DNA of 64,000 nucleotides from Saccharomyces mikatae IFO 1815 (lineage: Eukaryota; Ascomycota; Saccharomycetes; Saccharomycetales; Saccharomycetaceae): positions 124,001 through 188,000 of the forward strand of contig NC_079266.1 in the NCBI RefSeq assembly GCF_947241705.1. Direction: 5' to 3'. Under the pieces are notes generated by a model, which ran no database searches, was not told the DNA's origin, and saw only the letters and a list, made by a program, of their open reading frames with translations. The translations under genes were made by a program, and so were the position numbers. Numbering within the stretch: position 1 is the stretch's first letter; each line of letters begins with the position of its first letter. Below are positions 1 through 11,251 of the stretch, in pieces.

Positions 1-2143
1 TTCATTCACCAAGGGGCAGGTATTTTCACCGGCATACAATAATATAATTTTTGCTTCGGCAAAACTGGGCTTCACCTTTACTGTCAAGGAATTTGTAGCT
101 TATAACTACTCGCATTCAATTCCTCCTTCTAAAATAGATGATTTTATCACACGGCTGTGGGGTAGCGTTTACTTTCATAAGGGCAACTTTCAGTCAAAAC
201 CATTTGATAGTGTGGAAGGGTACCCAACTTTTGTTGAGTTTATTCTCAATCCGATCTACAAGATATTCTCCTATGCTCTGTCCATGGAAAAAGATAAGTT
301 AAAAAATCTATTGAGGAACAGTTTTAGGATTAATCTAAGGCATGAAGTCCTCAAGTATGATCCACAACCTTTTTTGAAACATGTTTTACAACTAATCTTT
401 AAGGAACAGACTGGTCTTGTGGATTCCATAACAAGATGTTACGAGCCACTTACATTGACTGACAATAAGGTAAACCAACTTTCAAGTCCGGGCAAACATA
501 CTTCGAAAGACATTCTATGGGCTCATGTGTTGAAGACTTTGGATTATGGTGGAACAGAATGGTCCCTTGTTCGCATATATTCTGGCCTTCTGAAGAGAGG
601 TGACAAAGTGCGTATACTAGATACGTCGCAATCTGAGTCCCGCCAAAAAAGAGCGATTATTAATAATACAGAGATAGAAAGTTTCGACAAAGAGGAGGAT
701 GGTGATGATGACGAAACACCTATGTGTACGGTTGAAGAAATTGGCTTATTAGGTGGTAGGTATGTCTATCCGCTTAGTAAAGCGCACAAAGGACAGATAG
801 TATTGGTAAAAGGTATTTCCAGTGCATATATTAAATCTGCTACGTTGTATTCTGTGAAGAATAAGGAAGATATGAAGACACTAAAGTACTTTAGACCCTT
901 GGATTATATCACTGAGGCAGTTTTCAAGATTGTTCTTCAGCCCTTGCTGCCAAAAGAATTGCCGAAGTTATTGCATGGCCTTAACAAAGTCACTAAGTAC
1001 TACCCAGGCGTTGTTGTCAAAGTCGAGGAATCGGGAGAACACGTGATATTAGGGAATGGGGAGTTATACATGGATTGCTTACTATATGATTTGAGGACAA
1101 GGTATGCAGATATAGAGATCAAAATATCAGATCCTTTAACTGTTTTTTCGGAAAGTTGCTCAAATGAATCATTTGCCTCGATACCCGTAAACAATTCCAT
1201 ATCGCGCCTGAATGACGAAAGCTCGCTAGGTCTAGCGATTAGTGTTACTGCCGAACCACTGGATTTTAAAATGATCCAGGACTTGAGCAAGAACGTGTTA
1301 GGGAAGGGCCAAAACTATTTGAATATAGATGAAATAATAGACAACCCAAGAAAACTATCTAAGATACTGAGAACAGAGTATGGATGGGATTCGTTGGCAT
1401 CAAGAAACGTTTGGTCATTCTATAATGGGAATGTGTTAATTAATGACACTTTGCCAGGTGAAGTCAGCCCAGAATTACTATCCGAATATAAACAACAAAT
1501 TATACAAGGATTTTACTGGGCTGTGAAAGAGGGTCCATTGGCAGAAGAGCCAATTTACGGCGTACAGTATAAGTTGTTATCAATCACAATACCTTCCGAT
1601 ACAAACATCGACGTTATAAAAAGTCAAATCATTCCATTAATGAGAAAAGCCTGTTATGTTGGTTTGTTAACGGCGACGCCAGCATTGCTGGAGCCTGTTT
1701 ATGAAGTTAACATTACGGTTCATGCTCCGTTACTACCAATAGTAGAAGAGCTCGTCAAAAAAAGACGCGGCAGCAGGATATATAAGACAATAAAAGTGGT
1801 GGGGACGCCGTTGATGGAGATTCGTGGACAGATCCCAGTTATCGAATCTCCAGGGTTCGAAATAGATTTGAGATTATGTACGAACGGCCTTGGTATGTGT
1901 CAGTTGTACTTTTGGCACAAGATCTGGAGAAAAGTGCCTGGCGATGTTTTGGATAAAGATGCCTTTATTCCGAAGTTGAAAGCAGCACCTGTCAATAGTT
2001 TAAGCCGTGATTTTGTGATGAAAACAAGAAGGCGGAAGGGTATTTCTACAGGTGGATTTATGTCGAATGATGGCCCGACGTTAGAAAAGTATATAAGCGC
2101 TGAGCTATTTGTTCAATTGAGAGAAAACGGCCTGATACCATAG
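1..2143 (+). CDS. SNU114: U5 snRNP GTPase Snu114, C-terminal part (5' end outside window)
   Basis: The reading frame is open from base 2, so the gene begins left of the window; about 713 C-terminal residues are present, against roughly 1008 in S. cerevisiae. Snu114 is an EF-2-like GTPase of the U5 snRNP that controls spliceosome activation and disassembly together with Brr2 and Prp8. The GTP-binding core lies outside the window. What is visible are the EF-2-type domains II to V: the beta-barrel part around 520-860, the EF-G III-like part around 900-1130, the domain IV-like part around 1380-1900 with a conserved LCTNGLGMCQ segment, and a basic C-terminal tail (KTRRRKG). Identification rests on family resemblance and on gene order, with EBP2 following on the same strand. 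No internal break was seen. Confidence 0.93.
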   Translation, partial: SFTKGQVFSPAYNNIIFASAKLGFTFTVKEFVAYNYSHSIPPSKIDDFITRLWGSVYFHKGNFQSKPFDSVEGYPTFVEFILNPIYKIFSYALSMEKDKLKNLLRNSFRINLRHEVLKYDPQPFLKHVLQLIFKEQTGLVDSITRCYEPLTLTDNKVNQLSSPGKHTSKDILWAHVLKTLDYGGTEWSLVRIYSGLLKRGDKVRILDTSQSESRQKRAIINNTEIESFDKEEDGDDDETPMCTVEEIGLLGGRYVYPLSKAHKGQIVLVKGISSAYIKSATLYSVKNKEDMKTLKYFRPLDYITEAVFKIVLQPLLPKELPKLLHGLNKVTKYYPGVVVKVEESGEHVILGNGELYMDCLLYDLRTRYADIEIKISDPLTVFSESCSNESFASIPVNNSISRLNDESSLGLAISVTAEPLDFKMIQDLSKNVLGKGQNYLNIDEIIDNPRKLSKILRTEYGWDSLASRNVWSFYNGNVLINDTLPGEVSPELLSEYKQQIIQGFYWAVKEGPLAEEPIYGVQYKLLSITIPSDTNIDVIKSQIIPLMRKACYVGLLTATPALLEPVYEVNITVHAPLLPIVEELVKKRRGSRIYKTIKVVGTPLMEIRGQIPVIESPGFEIDLRLCTNGLGMCQLYFWHKIWRKVPGDVLDKDAFIPKLKAAPVNSLSRDFVMKTRRRKGISTGGFMSNDGPTLEKYISAELFVQLRENGLIP

Positions 2144-2250
2144 ACTTCTAGTGTATTTAAAAAGTATGCACGATGTATAGATTATAGTTTTATCAGCGAC
2201 TCTTAGTATATAAGTTTCGTAACTAGTGATTGTCATGCCCATCGGAAAGC

Positions 2251-2291
2251 TGAAAATTTTTTATTTTCTGCCTAAATACAGATGAGATGAG
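2251..2291 (+). promoter_or_regulatory. RRPE and PAC elements upstream of EBP2
   Basis: TGAAAATTTT at 2251-2260 fits the rRNA-processing element (RRPE). Overlapping GATGAG hexamers at 2281-2286 and 2286-2291 fit the PAC core. The pair lies about 75-115 bp before the EBP2 start, in the usual order and spacing for ribosome-biogenesis genes (Stb3 at RRPE, Dot6/Tod6 at PAC). The match is by eye; the functional reading is inferred from the gene class. Confidence 0.7.
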
Positions 2292-2364
2292 CTTTACTAA
2301 ATTCCATCCTACTGAGTAGTCGAATAATAACAAAGCATAGATCGTCGAACAGCAGTATATAAAA

Positions 2365-2812
2365 ATGGCAAAAGGTTTTAAATTGAAGGAGTTGCTTTCG
2401 CACCAAAAGGACATTGAAAAAGCTGACAGGCTCCAAAATGATCTAAAGAAAAAAAAATCCCAGGATTTGAAGAAAGAGGAACCAACCGTTGTTTCAGCCA
2501 CTGATTTGAAAAAGCTGGAGGAGCAAAACAAGCAGGCAAATAGTAACAAAGATGTTGCTTCTAATGTGGAAGAATATCAGAGCCAGGCCATGTCTAAAAA
2601 AGAGAGAAGAAAATTAAAGAAAGAATTAAAAAAGATGCAAGAAGACGAAGCTGCAAAGACTCAAAAGGATGAGTCCGGAGCCGAGGAAGACGAAGAAGCT
2701 AACGATGAGGATAGAAGGCTGGATCTTGAAAAATTGGCCAAGAGTGATTCTGAGTCTGATAACGAGTCTGGGGAGGACCAGGATGCTGATGTAGTTGCCG
2801 AAGAAGAAATTA

Positions 2813-2844
<32 letters not shown>

Positions 2845-3621
2845 CAGGAACAGGATGTTCCGTTGTCCGATGTAGAATTCGATTCTGATGCCGATGTTGT
2901 CCCACATCATAAACTAACCATCAACAACACCAAAGCCATGAAGCATGCCTTGGAAAGGGTACAATTGCCCTGGAAAAAACATTCTTTCCAAGAGCATCAG
3001 AGTGTCATGTCTGAAACAAATACGGATGAACAGATCAAGGACATATACGATGATACCGAGAGGGAGTTAGCATTTTACAAGCAATCATTAGACGCTGTCT
3101 TAGTGGCACGCGACGAGTTAAAACGACTAAAAGTATCCTTTAAAAGACCGTTGGATTATTTTGCTGAGATGGTTAAAAGTGATGAACACATGGATAAGAT
3201 CAAGGGTAAGCTAATCGAAGAAGCCAGTGATAAGAAGGCACGTGAAGAAGCTAGAAGACAGCGACAATTAAAGAAATTTGGTAAGCAAGTCCAAAATGCT
3301 ACTTTGCAGAAACGTCAATTGGAAAAGAGAGAAACATTGGACAAGATCAAGTCTTTGAAAAACAAAAGAAAGCATAACGAGATCGACCACTCCGAGTTTA
3401 ACGTAGGTGTAGAAGAAGAAGTGGAAGGAAAAAGGTCTGACAGAACCAGACCTAACGGAAAGAGAGCTGCGAAGAATGCCAAATATGGACAAGGTGGTAT
3501 GAAGAGATTCAAGAGAAAGAACGATGCTTACTCTTCTGCTGATGTTTCTGGATATTCCTCCAGAAAAATGAAAGGTAAGGCCAATAGACCTGGGAAAAGT
3601 AGACGTACTAGAAGATTCTAA
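2365..3621 (+). CDS. EBP2: rRNA-processing protein Ebp2
   Basis: This 418-residue nucleolar protein is needed for 27S pre-rRNA maturation and 60S subunit assembly. The N-terminal half is charged and predicted coiled, with a long acidic run at residues 110-170 rich in EEE and DSESD. The conserved EBP2 domain follows at about 190-330 and contains the FYKQSL and FKRPLDYFAEMVKSD segments. The C-terminus is strongly basic (RKNDAYSS, KSRRTRRF) and typical of nucleolar RNA-binding proteins. The S. cerevisiae protein is about 427 residues, so the acidic tract probably differs in repeat number. The ATG at 2365 follows an A-rich leader. PAC and RRPE motifs lie upstream. Confidence 0.96.
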
Positions 3622-4052
3622 GCTCAATGTGTTGACAAGGACATTGTGTAACTTCTGAACGGTGAGTATTTAACACTACCTATCATCTCTTTGTATACTA
3701 ATATAGAATAGAATTAAAGCAAAAGAAGCCCTGGAAGCCGGTTTCCAGCCCTGTAAAAGTGGCGGGAAACCAACTAGGAAGACCTTTTTTTCTTTTCTCA
3801 ATACCCTAATCCCGGCGTTAATATTATTGTCCGGAGTGAAAAGGCCCCCGGAACTTTGTGTATGGCGTTGCGAACTCCCTGAGTGTGGGGAACAGATTAG
3901 ATAATAGATTCAACAACAACTAGCAGTAGAGGGGATCTTACATTCTCTCTGAGTCATCGGAGAAGGGAGCAAGAGGATATACGAACAGCAAGAGTCGTTA
4001 TTGTTTAAGGAACGAAGGAAGTCTCTTCAACAAGAATAGTCTGAACGAACGA
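3622..4052. other. EBP2-NNK1 intergenic region
   Basis: This 431-bp spacer holds the EBP2 3' end and the NNK1 promoter and leader. A small inverted repeat lies at 3731-3748 (CTGGAA, six bases, TTCCAG). A seven-codon upstream frame (ATG at 3861, ending in TGA) may lie in or before the NNK1 leader. Nothing else was recognised. Confidence 0.5.
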
Positions 4053-6836
4053 ATGTTTACGTCACAGCGACAGCTTCGACAAAGCGGGAGTCCGATATCA
4101 TCATCACAGTCATCACAGCGTTCTTCTGGCAAGGCGTCGCCAATATGTGGCTCTCCGGCGTCAAATCACAGTTATGGAAGGGACTTACAGGGCTTAGTAG
4201 GAATTGATATACCTGCAAGTGAGTCCGCGTTTAACAGGGTTAACAGCAGCGATACCCTCTATTTTAGGCCCAAGAAGATTTATAAGATGGAACATGAACA
4301 CCCGTCACGGTCTACTCTAGTACAGCTTCATACGAGATCACAGCCGGACGATGCCGCCAGTAATCAGATGAAACCTGAAGACGGACCTAGGGGCATGGAG
4401 TTGGCAGATTCCTGTGGCAAACAGTCTTTATACACTATGGGGGCCGAGTACGTTCCAGATTTAGACTTCACTAAGCTAGTAAAGGATTGGCAGAAGTCAA
4501 GTGACGATTTGTATGAGTTCAGAAGTAGCGCTACTTCGCAGGTGGAAATCAAAGACAATAGTAAAACCAACTACGAACTGTGGAGCTCACCGGATGCAAT
4601 GTTAAGCCAAAACAAACTTCGAAGAAACAGTTTCTTACAAGATAATAGTGATTCATTGAGTACGGAAGACTCTCTTTTATCAAGGGATTTGCATTCTAAG
4701 GTCAAACCTATCCCTCTACCTAGAAGCGGTCAACCAATATTTACGCCTCTCTCCAATTTAGAGGCGGAAAGACGGTCCTCGTATACAACTAGTAGTAACA
4801 ATAATAGCATAACACAAAATAATAAATTTTCCCTCGCCAAGTTAAAGAATTCGCTTCCGATCCAAAGCTCTGCAGTTCCCGCTTCCTTTGACTCGAATGC
4901 TTCATCACTAAACTTTCTTCCGACTACGACATTATCAACTTTATCAGAACTACAAATAAGCCCCAATGATATGATGGATTTAATTCAGAAACTTCCCAGA
5001 AACTTTTTAAATTTGCCGTACTCTCAAAGGAAAAAAGTCATTATTGAGCATGCACCCTATCAAGACTACAGAGCTATGATGTCATTGGTTAAAAAATTCA
5101 TGTTGACATCTTCTAGAAGCAATTTTTCTCTTTCTGGCTTCGCCAATAATGCTTCGGTTACAGACACGGCAATTAATGATAATAACATCAATAATAGAAA
5201 TACATCCAATATTAGCAACGATAACTACTTAAATGGGCGTCAGCTTCAAAGATCTAGGCACGGCTCCATTGCGTCTCAATTTTTAAGCTCTTTTTCACCT
5301 TCCATGACGTCAATAGCTAAAATGAACTCAAACCCCTTGGGTGGGAGCGCTGGTGGTAGTGTAAGACCGGACGATAAAGGTATGGAAATATTAGGCCATC
5401 GTTTGGGTAAGATCATAGGTTTTGGAGCATGGGGGATCATACGTGAATGTTTTGATACCGAGACAGGTGTAAGTAGAGTGATAAAAATTGTGAAGTTTAA
5501 AGGACACCAAAATATTAAGAAGCATGTATTGAGAGAAGTGGCTATATGGAGAACTTTGAAGCATAATAGAATACTACCGCTTTTGGATTGGAAGCTAATT
5601 GAAGACTATGCAATGTACTGTTTAACCGAAAGGATTAACGATGGTACCTTGTACGACTTGGTAATATCTTGGGATGAATCGAAACGCTCTAAAATACCAT
5701 TTGCAGAGAGATGTAGAATGACCATATTTTTAAGTATACAGCTAATCTCCGCTTTGAAGTACATGCATTCCAAGAGCATTGTTCATGGTGATATAAAACT
5801 AGAAAACTGTCTTTTACAAAAAGAGCAAAAAAAATCGGATTGGAAGGCTTTTCTATGTGATTTTGGGATGAGCTGTCATTTCGATGAGAAACATCTTTAT
5901 CGCGACGATATTTCTGATGAAAATATCAATAGTGGTAATAGATTCAGCAAAAGAAAAAATGGTAAACAAACAGATTTGGTAAAGTATCCCACAACAAATT
6001 TTTTACCTGATGAGTTAGGCAACGATTTTGATGTGTGCGACTTAAAATATCAATTTGGGCACCGACAGCATCAGTCCTTTACCCCGAAAGGAATGGTTAG
6101 TTCCAGTTCCCACTCACTGAAGCATCTCAATCAACCACCTTCATCATCATCTTCTAATTTGTTTCACAAACCAGCCTCTCAGCCTCAGCCACAACACCGG
6201 AGCCCCTTTCACGAGAGGCATAAGACTACTGTTTTGCCAAATTTGGGACCCGAACCTTCTAAATATATTGGATCTTTACCTTACGCTTCCCCAGAACTTT
6301 TGAAATATTCGGATACAAGACGTTCAAGATCGATCGAAATGCATATTTATGATTCACCGGATTCTTCACAATCAGAAATTAGTGCAGTATCATCATCTTC
6401 CTCTAATTTATCTTCTATATCATCCTCCGCAGACGCACCTGTAGTCACCAAATCTGGAGCAACTGTAAATTCACCATCTAATTTCTCAACGGACTTACCA
6501 TGTATTATCTCTCCATTAGGACCAGCGTCTGATATATGGGCCTTGGGAGTAATGCTATATACCATGTTAGTAGGAAAATTACCTTTCAATCATGAGTTCG
6601 AACCGAGGTTACGCTCTCTGATTAAAGCAGGCGATTTTGACCGATTCTCTTTAGCACAAGTCTGCAAATTTGACAGAAAACGTAAGGAAGATATGATTGG
6701 TCAAGGCCTGTATGATACAGTTATTGGATGTTTGACTATCGATTTGGACAAGAGATGGAAACTTGAAAAAATAGATGAGGTTCTCAAAAAGGAAATGGAA
6801 CTAAGCGCGACCAATATTGGTGAAAAAGGCATATGA
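4053..6836 (+). CDS. NNK1: Nitrogen network serine/threonine kinase Nnk1
   Basis: This 927-residue protein kinase corresponds to YKL171W, reported to act in nitrogen metabolism with links to TORC1, Ure2 and Gdh2. The first 440 residues are low-complexity, rich in Ser and Asn, and probably disordered. The kinase domain starts near residue 445 with a glycine loop (GFGAWG), followed by the lysine strand (VIKIVKF), an HGDIKLEN catalytic loop near 577 and a DFG near 603. A Ser/Gln-rich insert of about 130 residues separates the DFG from the YASPELL element near 743, so the activation segment is split. A second Ser-rich insert precedes DIWALGVMLY. The length agrees with S. cerevisiae (928). HGD replaces the common HRD, as in a number of active fungal kinases. 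Confidence 0.95.
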   Translation: MFTSQRQLRQSGSPISSSQSSQRSSGKASPICGSPASNHSYGRDLQGLVGIDIPASESAFNRVNSSDTLYFRPKKIYKMEHEHPSRSTLVQLHTRSQPDDAASNQMKPEDGPRGMELADSCGKQSLYTMGAEYVPDLDFTKLVKDWQKSSDDLYEFRSSATSQVEIKDNSKTNYELWSSPDAMLSQNKLRRNSFLQDNSDSLSTEDSLLSRDLHSKVKPIPLPRSGQPIFTPLSNLEAERRSSYTTSSNNNSITQNNKFSLAKLKNSLPIQSSAVPASFDSNASSLNFLPTTTLSTLSELQISPNDMMDLIQKLPRNFLNLPYSQRKKVIIEHAPYQDYRAMMSLVKKFMLTSSRSNFSLSGFANNASVTDTAINDNNINNRNTSNISNDNYLNGRQLQRSRHGSIASQFLSSFSPSMTSIAKMNSNPLGGSAGGSVRPDDKGMEILGHRLGKIIGFGAWGIIRECFDTETGVSRVIKIVKFKGHQNIKKHVLREVAIWRTLKHNRILPLLDWKLIEDYAMYCLTERINDGTLYDLVISWDESKRSKIPFAERCRMTIFLSIQLISALKYMHSKSIVHGDIKLENCLLQKEQKKSDWKAFLCDFGMSCHFDEKHLYRDDISDENINSGNRFSKRKNGKQTDLVKYPTTNFLPDELGNDFDVCDLKYQFGHRQHQSFTPKGMVSSSSHSLKHLNQPPSSSSSNLFHKPASQPQPQHRSPFHERHKTTVLPNLGPEPSKYIGSLPYASPELLKYSDTRRSRSIEMHIYDSPDSSQSEISAVSSSSSNLSSISSSADAPVVTKSGATVNSPSNFSTDLPCIISPLGPASDIWALGVMLYTMLVGKLPFNHEFEPRLRSLIKAGDFDRFSLAQVCKFDRKRKEDMIGQGLYDTVIGCLTIDLDKRWKLEKIDEVLKKEMELSATNIGEKGI

Positions 6837-7679
<843 letters not shown>

Positions 7680-7913
7680 GAATAACATGAAAGAGATCCT
7701 TGCCAGTTATTAATGACATAATAAAGGAACCTCAATCTAAAAATAAGGCTCATTTGTCATTATATAATCAATCACCTGTATATAATTCTCAAGTTTAAAT
7801 ATGTGGCTTTTGCTTTGCCAACTCATACACAGCACTACTGAAGTGTTGGTTGTAAAATTACATTATGTGTCATTCTGATGATAACATTCCTGAATATAAT
7901 GAATACAAAATCC

Positions 7914-10091
7914 TCATGCAGAGTCATATATTAGACAACAAATCGTTTGCCTCATCCACGGCAAATCTAAAAGTTGGTCGACAGAAATTCTCTTGCTAGG
8001 TTCCCATTGAAATATACGATATAGTGCGATTTTTCTATTTGTGGCCAATTCTGAGTTCACGTGCTTTAATTCTTCGAAAATCTTAAATTTACTATCACGC
8101 TTCATTTCTTTATAAAACTCATCGTAAGACATGTCTTTTTCTCTCGAAGCTATTTTCCAAAGATAGTGTCCTAATATCATTGTTATATAAACAACGCCAC
8201 AACTCCAACAGTCAATCAATCTTGGGTCATAATATTCACCATCTACAAACTCCTCTGGGGCTACATATGGTTCTGATCCAATTATACCTTTTTGAGCATG
8301 AACTCTCCTTTCCCAAGCAGTTTGAAACACAGAACTCGTACCAAAATCACATATTTTTAATAAACCATGTGGATAAAAGAGAATGTTTTCAGGTTTCAAA
8401 TCACAATGAGCAATACCGTGATTATGCATAAACTTAACACCGTAAAGTAGTTGTTTCATAAAACAATCGGCTTCTAACGGATGTAATCCGCCTTTTGATT
8501 TTGATTTACCAACAAGCATACTATAAAGGTCTCCAGCGGGGCAAAACTCCATGACTTCAATGAATGAAGAACTATCTTCCAAGATATCAAATATTTTCAA
8601 AATATTGGGAGCCGGTTTTTTACCATTTTTATGGTAGTGGCTCAACGAATGCCCAATTATGAACTCAGAGGTAATCTTTGTACAAAATTTTTCTAGGTCA
8701 CTGTCTTGCTTAGGTTTTACTTCTTTCACAGCATAATATATATACTTTTTATCATGGTAGGTATCAAATGAGGGGGAATCCTTGTCAGTTCTGGATCTAG
8801 CACACAATTTTACTTCACCATAGGCACCCGCACCGACTACTCCAACGGGATGACCATATTTTTCTTGAAAAGTAGGAGCTTGTTCACTGATAGACTCTTC
8901 AGGCTTTAAATTTTTTTCTTGTAGAAAATTCTGTAGACTTTTATGAATTTTGTTTGATAAAGAATTGATTAACTTCAACTCATCACTCCCTAAGGAGGCA
9001 TCAGGATTGACTATTTTCAAATAATCTTCTTTTTTTTGCGTCAGAGAGCTGCCGTTTCCATCAGCAGAACTTTGACCAGTTATTTTCTCATGAATTGCCT
9101 CAGGTTTTTCTTCGGTTGGCAAAAGAGATAATGCATTTTCAATGTCGCATTCACCTTTATGATGTTTGAATAAACCAGAAAGACTAATTCCCAACTTTGG
9201 TCTCGATAATGATCCTTGCCGGTGAGTTGACGGGAAGTTGCTCTTCTCCATCTTAGCAATTAGTCCCGATAATTTTATATTATGTTCATGACTTCCGTCT
9301 TCGTAAACTTTGAAGCCATCTTGCTCGATTATGCATCTTATTGCCGCATCTGCAAGCTGAGGTAAGCTCTCCAAACTTTTCTCGTCAGGATGTGAACTCC
9401 TAATGTATAATCCTTTGTGATGAAATTGCCTTGAGATGTGAGGGTTTGGATAAGAAGTTGCCCTGTGTAAAGCTTCCTTATCGGGATTATCTATAAAATT
9501 ATACTGGGCCCAGTCTTTGCTCTGAAGTTTTTCTTTTTCTGAGCCCCGATACGGTATAACGTCGTTATCTGAGTCGTCCAACAACGAATCCATGGCCCAT
9601 TGGCTGCCTGATGAACTTGTCGTTGCGCTTAAACTATCGTTTGAGGAAATGGATGGACTCCTTAAATGTGAACTTTGAGTGCTATGAAGGCCAATTGATT
9701 CTAAATTTCTGTTTCCTCGTGATTCATTAATAATTCCTTCCTCTTTGTCGGAAACAGAACGATCTCTGTTGGAGATATCACTAGAACCACTTTCTGTGCG
9801 TTTAAAGGTGTGTGGCATATCTGGGGAGTGACACTTTAATGTGTAAGTACGTTGCTGCATTGAGGAGTATTTCGGATTCAACCGCGCAGAAATAGTTGCT
9901 CGTCTTAGTGGCTTAGAGCTTCTCTTGGGAGAGGTAGACGACGAACGATAAGGAAGTTGAGTGACATTAGGAGGACTCGAACTTCTTAAATGAGGTGATT
10001 TGAAAAGGCATTTAAAGGACTCAGAAAATGACCTGACTCTTCTTGCTATAGGTCTCTGGCGTTTTTTCTCTTCTTGCATCATTATTGACAT
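7914..10091 (-). CDS. KKQ8: Putative serine/threonine kinase Kkq8, Hal5-like
   Basis: This 725-residue kinase belongs to the Hal4/Hal5 group, whose better-studied members act on ion homeostasis through Trk potassium transport and nutrient transporter stability. The N-terminal 400 residues are Ser/Arg-rich and disordered (SFSESFKCLFK, RSSSTSPKRSS). The kinase domain begins near residue 417 with GAGAYGEVKL. The AVKEVKP lysine follows, then an HCDLKPEN catalytic loop near 561, a CDFGTSS near 581 and a SEPYVAPEE element. HCD replaces HRD, as in the Hal5 group. Kkq8 is the whole-genome-duplication partner of Hal5, and in S. cerevisiae HAL5 lies near TPK1 just as KKQ8 lies near TPK3 here. Confidence 0.95.
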   Translation of the reverse strand: MSIMMQEEKKRQRPIARRVRSFSESFKCLFKSPHLRSSSPPNVTQLPYRSSSTSPKRSSKPLRRATISARLNPKYSSMQQRTYTLKCHSPDMPHTFKRTESGSSDISNRDRSVSDKEEGIINESRGNRNLESIGLHSTQSSHLRSPSISSNDSLSATTSSSGSQWAMDSLLDDSDNDVIPYRGSEKEKLQSKDWAQYNFIDNPDKEALHRATSYPNPHISRQFHHKGLYIRSSHPDEKSLESLPQLADAAIRCIIEQDGFKVYEDGSHEHNIKLSGLIAKMEKSNFPSTHRQGSLSRPKLGISLSGLFKHHKGECDIENALSLLPTEEKPEAIHEKITGQSSADGNGSSLTQKKEDYLKIVNPDASLGSDELKLINSLSNKIHKSLQNFLQEKNLKPEESISEQAPTFQEKYGHPVGVVGAGAYGEVKLCARSRTDKDSPSFDTYHDKKYIYYAVKEVKPKQDSDLEKFCTKITSEFIIGHSLSHYHKNGKKPAPNILKIFDILEDSSSFIEVMEFCPAGDLYSMLVGKSKSKGGLHPLEADCFMKQLLYGVKFMHNHGIAHCDLKPENILFYPHGLLKICDFGTSSVFQTAWERRVHAQKGIIGSEPYVAPEEFVDGEYYDPRLIDCWSCGVVYITMILGHYLWKIASREKDMSYDEFYKEMKRDSKFKIFEELKHVNSELATNRKIALYRIFQWEPSKRISVDQLLDLPWMRQTICCLIYDSA

Positions 10092-10344
10092 TGAAAATGT
10101 TTTGGGCCGTTATGAAACTGTATAGTCTAATTGGAGTATGAATGAAGTTTCCTTATTTTCTACGACAAATACGCGGAGGGTAAAAAGGGTCCTAAAGGCA
10201 GATACTTACTATTCAGTAGTATAATAGTTTGTGTGCTCTAGGTTACGTACTTATGCTACATAAATAAGATGTAAGTTTAATAGTTTCATCAACAAATCAA
10301 TGGTTTGGTATCTACATGAACAAATTTATCGAAGAAAAACTACT

Positions 10345-10755
10345 CTACACTACTTTTTGCAATCCAATTCTTACAATCTTATTTTCAGGAAGAGGAGTGT
10401 GCTCAATTTTGTTAAGTAGATCTTTCATTATATCCTCGTGCATTTTATTGCGCATATCAATGGTCTCTACAACAGAGCCTTCATGAGATAAAACTTCTAG
10501 CATGCAAGGAACGCTTTTCTGCTTGTCTTCATTCTTGATTCTCATCACATCAAATTTCATTTCTGGATTATAAAATTGTAAAGTGGGTAGATAGTTGTGC
10601 CAAAAGACCCTAGCGCCCATATGTCCATTGTGGTTTTTCGTCTGAAAAGTCAATCTAAGTCCAGAATACTTCTTCGGATCTACAAGAATCTGCGGTAGCT
10701 TAGTAGTGGCGCTAATTTTATTCAAAAATTTCAGTTGCTGCGTAACTTTAGACAT
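10345..10755 (-). CDS. MRP49: Mitochondrial ribosomal protein Mrp49 (mL61)
   Basis: This 136-residue protein corresponds to the yeast mitochondrial large-subunit protein Mrp49, which is about 137 residues in S. cerevisiae. It is small and basic, with a thioredoxin-like fold of the mL43/L51/MRP49 family; the central LTFQTKNHNGHMGARVFWHN segment is the most characteristic part. The N-terminus (MSKVTQQLKFLNKIS) is amphipathic and could guide import. It lies between KKQ8 and TPK3, all on the minus strand, as in S. cerevisiae. Confidence 0.94.
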   Translation of the reverse strand: MSKVTQQLKFLNKISATTKLPQILVDPKKYSGLRLTFQTKNHNGHMGARVFWHNYLPTLQFYNPEMKFDVMRIKNEDKQKSVPCMLEVLSHEGSVVETIDMRNKMHEDIMKDLLNKIEHTPLPENKIVRIGLQKVV

Positions 10756-11002
10756 TTCCTATTCGTAACAGACTTGTATATGCTCTGCAACTATTCTTTT
10801 TGATGAATAACTATGGCCGATTCTTCACTGATATACAGTTTTCCTTAGGCGAAAAGTCATTCGCTCACTTTGAACGTATAAATCTTATAAGAGCGTAAAT
10901 GGTTAGTTACAATATAGCGTATATAAATATGCTACTTCTTTATCTGCATATGTCTATAATAGATATACATATATATATATATATATATGTGTGTGTGAGT
11001 GT

Positions 11003-11081
<79 letters not shown>

Positions 11082-11251
11082 ATTTTGTACTGTGACCCTG
11101 TTAGATTCCTTAAGAATCTAAACTTTGCCTGCCTCTTGTTCAACCTCGGCTTCCTGTACAAAACGCAAAAGCGCTATATCCAGGGTTTTTTGTGATTTTT
11201 CATGTTTTATTTTTCTGTTTTTCTTACTTACAATTATCTTATCGAACACTC
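10756..11251. other. MRP49-TPK3 intergenic region
   Basis: This 496-bp spacer holds the MRP49 promoter and the TPK3 3' end. Its main content is a long compound dinucleotide microsatellite (see separate entry). Apparent open frames through the microsatellite on both strands encode only dinucleotide-derived repeats and are not credible genes. Confidence 0.6.
10964..11080. repeat. Compound dinucleotide microsatellite (TA, GT, GA, GT)
   Basis: About 117 bp of nearly uninterrupted dinucleotide repeat: a TA tract, a short GT/GAGTGT transition, a GA tract of about 13 units, then a GT tract of about 20 units ending before CATTTTG. The block structure suggests successive expansion from point changes within one tract. 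It lies between the MRP49 start and the TPK3 stop and would be highly length-variable between strains. Confidence 0.95.

Noticed and set aside
10899-11195. Open frames through the microsatellite on both strands, rich in RE/VC/HT repeats.
   Set aside because: They are direct translations of dinucleotide repeats and exist on both strands; there is no conserved content.
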